The notes beneath the pieces are model-generated. The model searched no databases. It saw only the letters and a list, made by a program, of their open reading frames with translations, and was not told where the DNA came from. Below, piece by piece: positions 57,054 through 64,000 of a stretch of 64,000 nt of DNA; within the stretch, counting starts at the first letter, position 1; each line of letters begins with the position of its first letter. Source of the stretch: Paraphaeosphaeria minitans (Eukaryota; Ascomycota; Dothideomycetes; Pleosporales; Didymosphaeriaceae). The position numbers and the translations under genes are program-made. The stretch is taken from positions 2,542,001-2,606,000 of the forward strand of contig WJXW01000004.1 of the NCBI GenBank assembly GCA_015832175.1. Reading direction: 5' to 3'.

Positions 57054-59156
57054 CTAGCAACTTTTCTTTTATATAATAGCTTATGTCTATTATACACTTT
57101 CCCTTTCCTGTCCTTCTCTATCTATATAGTTAGCCTTCCCCTATTAGAATAGGTTATAAGGTAGGTGCAGTGTCGCTGTGTAGTAGAGGTCCTATTTACA
57201 CCTCTTCTTGTGTAAATAGGTAGTAATAGCTAACTTGCTTAGTTCTTACTCTACCCTTTCGCACAGTAGTAGAGTCGCATTATATAATAAAGCTCTTTCT
57301 AGGCATATATCCTGTGCGCAAACAAAAGGTAGAGTATTAAGTAATATAATACTTAGCGCTAGGTCTTAGTAAGTAGGTATAGAAGGATTGCTCCTAGTTG
57401 TGTAATAAAGGTATATAGTAGAAGTAAGGTATAAGGTAGCCTTCTATGCTTCTTCTTTATTACCCTATTAGTCTTATTTATCTTCCTCTTTTTTTGTATA
57501 ATAGTCTTCTTCCTCTAGCTCTCCTTTAAAGTTAAGGATATATACTTATATATCTATAGCAGAGAGTTTATATTTGTAGAAGTTAGCGTATAATAATATA
57601 TATTACCTTCTAGCTTACTAGGTATCCCTTAGTAGATAGTTAGTAGACTAGCATCTTTCTTTATAGTATATAAAGTATTTCTACTTTGTGTAAGAGCTTA
57701 AACTTCTAAAGTTACCCCTTCTTTTTAGTCTAAAGGTTAATCTGCCTCTAGAGGGGCTAGATCCTTTTATGCGATTAAGATTATTATATTATTAATTAGT
57801 GTAGTACACCTCTTTACTATCTTAGAGAAACTATAACTTCTTCCTATCTTTAGTAACTTAAAGTAACGCATAAAGGTTACTAAGTAAGCCTTCTACTATA
57901 TTTTTAGAGTTAAATATAGCTTATTTAAGGTTAGGATAGCCGCAGCATACTTATATAATAGTAGTATATAGTTATAGTTTACTACTAAAGCCTTATCTAA
58001 GAGCCCTTTAGGCTAAAGTAAGCTTATTAATTATTACTTCTAGGGCCTTATATAATGTAGTAGCTAGATTATCCCTTTTATAGTATTTAAAGGTAAAAGT
58101 AGTCTAGTCTATTTAGTACTAATTATAATTAACACTAGTATTAAAGTGCCTATTTAGTCTATTGTACAATTTATCCTATAGAAGTCCTAGTCTAATGTTA
58201 TATAGGTAGTAGGTACTCGCACAATTAGAAAAGATTCCTAGAAAGATATTTATATACTAGTCCTATAGTATGCCTAGCCTATAGTATAGTTCTCTAAAGA
58301 CTTTTACCTTATCTACTAGAATATTGTACAGCCTACTAGTGTAGTTATTCTCTTTACTCTAAACCTTCTAAAAGAGAATAATCTTGTCTAGCTAGATATA
58401 AGCATAATCTCCTAGTTATTAAAGAAACTAGGAGTGTCTAGCCTCTTTATACAATATAGTTTATTAGGCAAAAGTAGTCTAGGTTTTAGGCTATTACTAC
58501 TAGTGTGGCTCTATATATAGTGTCTCTAACCTCGCATATATAAAAATAGGCCCTAGCTGTGCTCTATATATATATGCATTGCCTACAGATAGTGTAGGTT
58601 ATATTATTAGGATTATATAAAGCAGTTTAGGTTACAGTTACAAAGTTATTATATAAAGGGTCTATAGCTTATAATTAAGCTATAATAGTTTAAAGAGTTT
58701 CTTTATATAGGTGTCCTTTAATATAGTATTAGTAGCGACAAAGCCTTCCTTTATAAAAAAAGCGATAAGCTCTCTTTTTACTATATAACTAATTTTATTA
58801 AAGGTTCTCTCCTTCTAGTTATTAAAATTTTCTATAAAAGAAGAGATTACCTCTTTACTTTTAAAGCTACTTACGCGATATTACACAATTATATACACTA
58901 TATAAGTGTTTAGCTATTTTAAAGAAGGGGGTAGGTAGCTGTGTAGATCTACTCTATCTATCTAGTACTTTTGTGCAATCTCTCCTCTTAAGGTAATAGC
59001 CTTAATATTTGTTACTTCCTCTACTTATTAAAGCTATATTACTTTGTCTTCTTACTAAGGAGGCAGTATTAATTATTGCGCAACGTCCTTAGGTTATAGT
59101 TCCTTTAGAAAGTCTTCTAGTCTTAAGGCTATATTATTATTATCTTTCTTAGTCGT

Positions 59157-59494
59157 GCAACGTGTCTACGTTTAGTTATTACTAGTTTAATTATGCAACG
59201 TGTTTACGTTTAGTTGTTACTAGTTTAATTATACGACGTGTTTTTTAGGGTTATAAATATACTTACTATCTCCTTTCTTTTCTATAAAATAGCTTAGACT
59301 AGATTATACGACTCTTTATAGATATGCGCACTTTGTTTCTACTTATTATATAATCTAAAATTTAATCTCTAGTAAAGGTACTATCTCCTTTCTTTTCTGT
59401 AGAATAGCTTAGACTAGATCGTGTGACTCTTTACAGATATACGCGCTTTGTTTCTACTTATTATATAATCCAAAATTCGATCTCTAGTAAAGGT
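59157..59494. repeat. Tandem repeats inside element D (38 bp x2 and 115 bp x2)
   Basis: Two units of 38 bp (GCAACGTGTCTACGTTTAGT..) at 59157 and 59195 with a degenerate third start at 59233, then two units of 115 bp (ACTATCTCCTTTCTTTTCT..) at 59265-59379 and 59380-59494. They lie next to the right LTR, where a leader or 3' non-coding region would be. Confidence 0.85.
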
Positions 59495-59584
59495 AACAAT
59501 ACAGAGCCTACGCATCTAGCTTATAGGGCGCTCTGTTTTTAGACCTTACTAGTTTACAGTTAATTAGAATTAACTACTAATTAG

Positions 59585-59896
59585 TGTAGGTTTGGCTTAA
59601 TCTACAATTAAGCATTTAAGGGTTAATAGTATACTATTATATAAAGGGTAAGAAGTAGGTTTAATTAATTACGTCTTGTCTATTGTATAAAGGGGCACTA
59701 AGGACCTTATAAAGTCTCTACCTCTTAGCACTAACCTAAGCAGGGGGTCCTTGTGCAGGTCCTTATAGGTAGGCAGGGCCTTATGAAGTCTCTGCCTCTT
59801 AGCGCTAACCTAAGTAGTGGGTCCTTGTGCGGGTCCCTACAGGTAGGCAGGCCCCTATTTCACTTAGTGCTATTTGTACGATAAACTGTACAGACA
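59585..59896. repeat. LTR D, right copy
   Basis: 312 bp, TGTAGGTTTGGC...TACAGACA, the same structure as the left copy and very similar over its whole length. It differs mainly by A/G and C/T changes. Confidence 0.9.
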
Positions 59897-60714
59897 AGTA
59901 TACTAGTAGTAGTCTGCTAACTAACTAAGTATGTTAAGCTTATTTTATGCCTTAAAAGAATAATGGCAAAGAAACTCGCTTTTTTTATTCTAAACTAACT
60001 AATTAGACACTATAGAATCCTAAAAATAATTATTATCGATAGAGATAAGCTCTTTACGTTAAATTATTAGACAACGCTTATAGCCCTACTTAGAACGAAA
60101 CGAAAGCTATTAACGGCTTACTATTTATAAATAGACAGATAGATAGAACGTATAAACTAAACTATAGAAACGTACCTACGCATCTACTGTAATAGTTAAA
60201 AGAATAACTAGGTTTTATTACTACCTATAGCACAGTTAGCCTATAATAACAAAGTATTAGTAGTATTAGAATATACACTATTCTATATAAACTATAGAAG
60301 ACACCCACATCTCTTTAATTAACAATTTTCTACGATAATCAAAGCAAAAGAAGCTATAGATATAGTAGAAAATATAAAGAAAATACACTAACAACTCTAA
60401 GAGAATCTTAAGAAAGCTTAGTAGCAATTAATTTTATACTAAAACTAAAAATAAAAAATAGCACTTTAGCTAAAAAAGGGGGATAAAGTATATCTACTTA
60501 CAAAGAACCTTTAAACTTAGAAGAAAAAATATAAGAAACTAGATTATATTAAAGTTAGACTATTTTATATTTCTAAGTAAATATTACTAGTAAACTATAA
60601 GTTAGAACTACCGCTAGATGTAAAGATACACCTAGTATTCTATGTATTACTACTAGAACCAGCAGACCCTAAAACGCTAATTAAAACCACCTTCTATTAC
60701 TAAGCTTAGGAAGA

Positions 60715-60865
60715 AACTAAATTTAAAGTAGAATAAATCCTACAAGTACATAATGCGTACACAGACACTAAAGAATACCTTATTAAATAGAAAGGGTATT
60801 TATCTAGTAAAAACATATAGGAACCTAAAGAAAACTAATCTAACTATTAATAATAAATAAACAAC
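60715..60865 (+). pseudogene. Chromodomain relic at the end of family B integrase
   Basis: Reads TKFKVE, then ILQVHNAYTDTKEYLIK, a stop where Trp would stand, KGYLSSKNI, a stop again for Trp, and EPKEN. This spacing (F-x-V-E-x-I...YLIKWKGY....WEP) is the chromodomain signature, with both aromatic-cage Trp codons turned to TAG. Known chromodomain elements target heterochromatin. Confidence 0.85.
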
Positions 60866-60899
60866 TTGTATAATTAAACGCCAGAGATTATAGAAAAAC

Positions 60900-61248
60900 A
60901 ACTAGAACATACCTAGAAATTACCACTAGTATAAGGGCTAGCCCACAAAATAAACTAGTTAATTACCTTAGCGCCTAACAGCGCGTTAGGATTTATTAAC
61001 GCAGTAGCCTATACTAACTCCTCCTACGCCTTAAGCGCTTCTAACTCGTCTATAGTACTTATACTATAATTAAACAATTCTTATTCTTTCTAATGTAATT
61101 TCTTTTACTAATTACGTAAGCGCGCTATTTTCTCTTACGCCTAATAGGCGCGAAGGAGAGCTACTTTAGCTAGCTCTTCCTTAACACAGAGCTTTACCTC
61201 CTTTTTAACCTCTAACTTTTCTAACCTCTTTATTTTAGTATCTATTTT
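60900..61248 (-). pseudogene. Antisense coiled-coil frame relic downstream of chromodomain
   Basis: On the minus strand, from 61246 downwards, a Lys/Glu/Leu heptad-like frame is readable: KIDTKIKRLEKLEVKK, then CVKEELAKVALLRAY, then after several TAG/TAA stops STIDELEALKA. It is opposite to family B's polyprotein and lies between integrase and the expected 3' LTR. Its upstream part is cut by the family A LTR at 61249. Function unknown. Confidence 0.5.
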
Positions 61249-64000
61249 TGTAACGGGTAGATCACGATATTATTGTAGTGTTGTGGTATCTAGCGCTAAG
61301 GCCTTATAGAGGGTCTGTGCGCTAAGTGAGCTAGCTGCGCAAAACCTACGCTGCGTGTTAACTTAACACAAGATAAGTATTATTCTATTAATATTACTAG
61401 AGTTATCCTTTTACTATCCTTCCTAGTGTAAAGTAAGTACTATTACCTATAACTAGATCTTACATAATAATACTTTATCTATAATAGTCTAAAGATAGCT
61501 TCTAGAGTTATATAAGCTACTAGTAAGGGGTAGACTTTACCTAAAGCCCCTAAAGGTAGTAAAGACCCTCTTACTTAGTATATAAGAGGAGAGCTAGTAA
61601 TATATAACTTAAGCCTACCTTTAACGCTTAAGCAGTGTATCCTAGTTACTAAAAAAAAGTGTAATAAGCTTTGCGCTATATATTAACTTTATACTTTAGA
61701 AAATAAAATCTCCTAACTTAAAAGTATAAGCTAAACCCCTAGCGTAGTAGCTACTACTAAGAATATTAAAATTCTATCTACTAATATATATAAGCAGGAC
61801 GCGCCTATAGCGTATATAGTAATATATATTAAGCATACGCTTTAACCTAAGGACCCTACTAAATATAGAGGTAAGAACCTTAAAGAGTATTATAAATTCT
61901 TCTATTCCTATAAGGTAGCTTTTCGCCTCTTACTATAAGAATTTATGTAGAATAGAGATAAAGTTATTTAGATAATATAGTACCTTATAGGCAACCTAAA
62001 AGAACTATAGTATATATACTATAAGCGCACCTTTAAAGCTAAAAGAGAAATACTTACTTAGAAGTACTTTAAGTAGTATATACTTAACTTATTTTTAGAC
62101 GTAGTAAATTATAGCCTAGAAGTAGCTATAGCGTATACTTAGGTAATATAGTAAAGAGACTAAACTATTTACTTCTTTATAACCTACCTTAATATTCTTA
62201 AAGATTAACTTACACCTTATACTAAAAAGTAAAAAGTATAGCACTTCTTCTCTAAGCTTAAATCTAAGCTATAAAGGGCTATTACTAACTACTATTAGGT
62301 GCCTATAACTAGGAAAGACCTTATCGCTTTAGGCTCTACGCTTAAGCGAAACCTACGCTATACACCTATAACATAGAAGTTAAGCCTATATTATATATTA
62401 AAGAAATCTAAGAATACTACGCTAAACTACTAAATATCTAAAGGTAATAGTAAAACTTAAGATAAGAAAAGTGTTACTTACTATAAGTGCTATAAAACTA
62501 GCTACTATACTAATAAATATAGAGGTAGTAATCCTAACTAGATTCCTATATAAGTAAACTATATAGGAAAAGGCTAAGCCTTACCTATAATCTAGTTATA
62601 GTAAGGCGCCTACTAATTTATATCTTACTAGGTATAAAGCGCACGTGTAGCGCAGCTAGAAACATAGGTCTAGAGAGGGAACTCTAAATAATTCTTAACT
62701 TATAGGCTAATATTAGCCTAATTAGCTAGATTATTGCCATTAAAATAAATCTAAAGCCTATTAAAGGGGCTAAGCTTCTTAAACTAGAATAGATTAGAGC
62801 CTAAAAGTAAAGTAGCTATGCTGCCTATACGCTCTAGGTGCGTATTATAGATAATATAAAGGTAGAGCGCAGGATAAAGACTACTATTTATAGTGTTAAT
62901 AAGGAAAGGATCCCTCTCCTACTTAGTAACCCCTTCTTATAAGAAGGTAATATTTACCTTAATTACAGCTTATAAATATAGCGCTAGGGCTATACTATAG
63001 CTTTAATATAGCTTGTCACTACAAGGGACTTTAAAAATAATATAGAGTATACTAGCTTAGATTTATTTCTTCTAGAGGTTTTATAGATAACTAGTGTAAG
63101 CTTAGAGCACCTAGTGTGTATTAATAAAGTATACGTAGCGTAAGTACTACGTATTCCTAACGTATTACGCGAATATAGTAATATATTTAATAAAAAAGCA
63201 GCGTCTACCCTACTAAATTTTAAAGAGTCTAATTATGCTATCCTTATTATAGAGGGAAAGGAACCTCCTTATAAACTACTCTATAATCTCTTAGAGCGGG
63301 AGCTTAAGGTACTTTAGGAGTATCTAGAAGATACCTTAAAAAAAGGATAAATTAGGTATAGCACTAGCCTAGCTAGAGCACTAATTCTATTCGCCCCTAA
63401 GAAAGATAGTATACTATAGCTTTACGTAGATTATTAGGGCCTTAATATAATTACTATTAAAGATTATTACCTACTACCCTTAGTTAGAGAGACGCTTAAC
63501 TACCTATTAAGTGTATACTATTATATAACCTTTAATCTTTACAACGCCTACTACAGAATTTAGATCTAGGCAGGAGATAAGTAGAAAACTATATTCTAAA
63601 CTTGCTATAGCCACTTTAAATACTTAGTAATACTATTTAGCTTAACTAATACCCCTATAAGCTTCTAGGCATATATTAATAAGTCACTAGTACTACACCT
63701 AGATTATATATACGTTTTGTACCTAGATAGTATACTTATCTATACCTATAATAAGGATCTTACGCTTTATTAGTGTGCTGTCTATACTATACTTAAATTA
63801 CTACGTAAGATAAACTTTTTATTAATTTAACTAAGTGTATATTTGCCTTAAGTAAAGTCTACTTCCTTAATTTTATTATAACTACGCAAAGAATCTGCGC
63901 TAATCCTACGCGCATAGTAACTATCATAGAATAGCTATAGCTAACTAGTATCTAAGAGCTCTAGTTATTTCTAGGCTTTATAAACTTTTATAGGTGATTT
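61249..64000 (+). mobile_element. Family A Ty3/gypsy element, 5' LTR, gag and RT, runs off window
   Basis: The 5' LTR is 61249-61463 (TGTAACGGG...ATCTTACA). It is followed by gag at about 61830-62310 (RGKNLKEYYKFFYSYK, then VIQYLIGNLKELQ) and a zinc-knuckle relic near 62470 (YYKCYKTSYYT). Reverse transcriptase runs from about 63370 to the end (LFAPKKDS, LYVDY for LCVDY, later LFLGFINFYR at about 63970). All frames contain stops. The first 1.05 kb is colinear with 49155-50216. It interrupts the 3' part of family B; the right part and 3' LTR lie beyond the window. Confidence 0.88.

Larger units (their letters stand above)
56742..59896. mobile_element. Complete LTR element D, 3155 bp, inserted in family B integrase
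   Basis: Two direct LTRs of equal length, 312 bp (56742-57053 and 59585-59896), enclose 2531 bp, and the whole is flanked by a perfect AGTAT duplication (56737-56741 and 59897-59901). Removing it joins the family B integrase halves. No RT, RNase H or integrase motif is readable inside on either strand, so it looks like a non-autonomous element (LARD/TRIM-like size) or one with an unrecognised frame. Orientation is not settled; both readings give TG..CA ends (TGTAGG..GACA or TGTCTG..CTACA). Confidence 0.88.
51966..61248 (+). mobile_element. Ty3/gypsy chromovirus relic (family B): gag-PR-RT-RNaseH-IN-chromodomain
   Basis: Internal region of a plus-strand element, now riddled with TAG/TAA stops and carrying three insertions (53517-53732, 54074-54289, 56742-59896). 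In order: gag (about 52290-52740; KYIVKFRRYTMQL); a CCHC knuckle relic (about 52944-53006; YKCFTYSKLDYIARN, two Cys now Tyr); protease (about 54470; ALINLGVGRNFIS, active Asp changed); RT (about 55080-55700; VSPFIFIKKKDRLDG, VIVYIDNILVFSKNE, FLGHIITIEGIKM); RNase H (about 55970; RFKTDASDLTLGAYA); integrase zinc/core up to 56741 and, after the insertion, 59902-60600 (LAYNNKVLVVLEYT); and a chromodomain at about 60715-60865. Order PR-RT-RH-IN defines Ty3/gypsy, and the chromodomain marks a chromovirus. No frame is intact. Confidence 0.9.

Overview
This window is nuclear DNA of a filamentous ascomycete (Pezizomycotina). The evidence is the many 45-60 nt GT..AG introns with CTAAC/CTGAC-like branch sites, fungal-type proteins (fungal rhodopsin-domain receptor, GT15 mannosyltransferase, COX6, ADE6, TRA1), and an AT-rich block of retroelements full of TAG/TAA stops, as repeat-induced point mutation (RIP) produces. 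A dothideomycete is my best guess, but it rests on general resemblance only.

Layout. Positions 1-44.5 kb form a normal gene-dense compartment. In order it holds: the 3' end of a p24 cargo-receptor gene; a large disordered protein with three SUMO-interaction-like motifs and an internal repeat; a 129-bp tandem repeat; a fungal rhodopsin/PTH11-like 7-TM protein (-); an Mpo1-like DUF962 dioxygenase; a DEDDh RNA exonuclease (-); a small AT-hook protein; a possible 64-aa membrane microprotein (-); TRA1 (-, about 11.4 kb of coding sequence); TFIIIC subunit TFC1 (-); the PP2A B56 subunit RTS1; a GNS1/SUR4 fatty-acid elongase; COX6; ADE6; a KRE2/MNT1-type mannosyltransferase (-); and a GCP5/Mod21-like gamma-tubulin complex component with an apparent one-base frameshift. 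They are mostly unlinked housekeeping genes and do not form a cluster. TRA1 and TFC1 are tandem on the minus strand. TFC1/RTS1 and KRE2-like/GCP5 are divergent pairs.

Positions 44.5-64 kb are an abrupt AT-rich, TpA-rich compartment with no intact gene: a nested graveyard of LTR retrotransposons. I can separate three families. Family A is a Ty3/gypsy element with a 215-216 bp LTR (TGTAACGGG...TTACA); seven LTR copies lie in both orientations, with gag, RT and integrase relics. Family B is a chromodomain-carrying Ty3/gypsy element whose 5' LTR has a 17-bp minisatellite. Its gag, protease, RT, RNase H, integrase and chromodomain can be followed from 51.6 to 61.2 kb despite stops. Family D is a 3.15-kb element with two 312-bp LTRs and a perfect AGTAT target-site duplication, inserted into B's integrase. 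Family A both hosts B and is inserted into B, so it was active before and after B arrived.

Most notable signals: antisense-oriented coding relics between integrase and 3' LTR in both gypsy families; the in-phase 129-bp repeat; the SIM/YEEF-repeat protein; a GC-AG intron in the elongase; a G-quadruplex-like tract beside the 5' splice site of COX6 intron 1; and the C-run frameshift in the GCP5-like gene that borders the RIP compartment. I found no tRNA, rRNA, CRISPR array or secondary-metabolite cluster.
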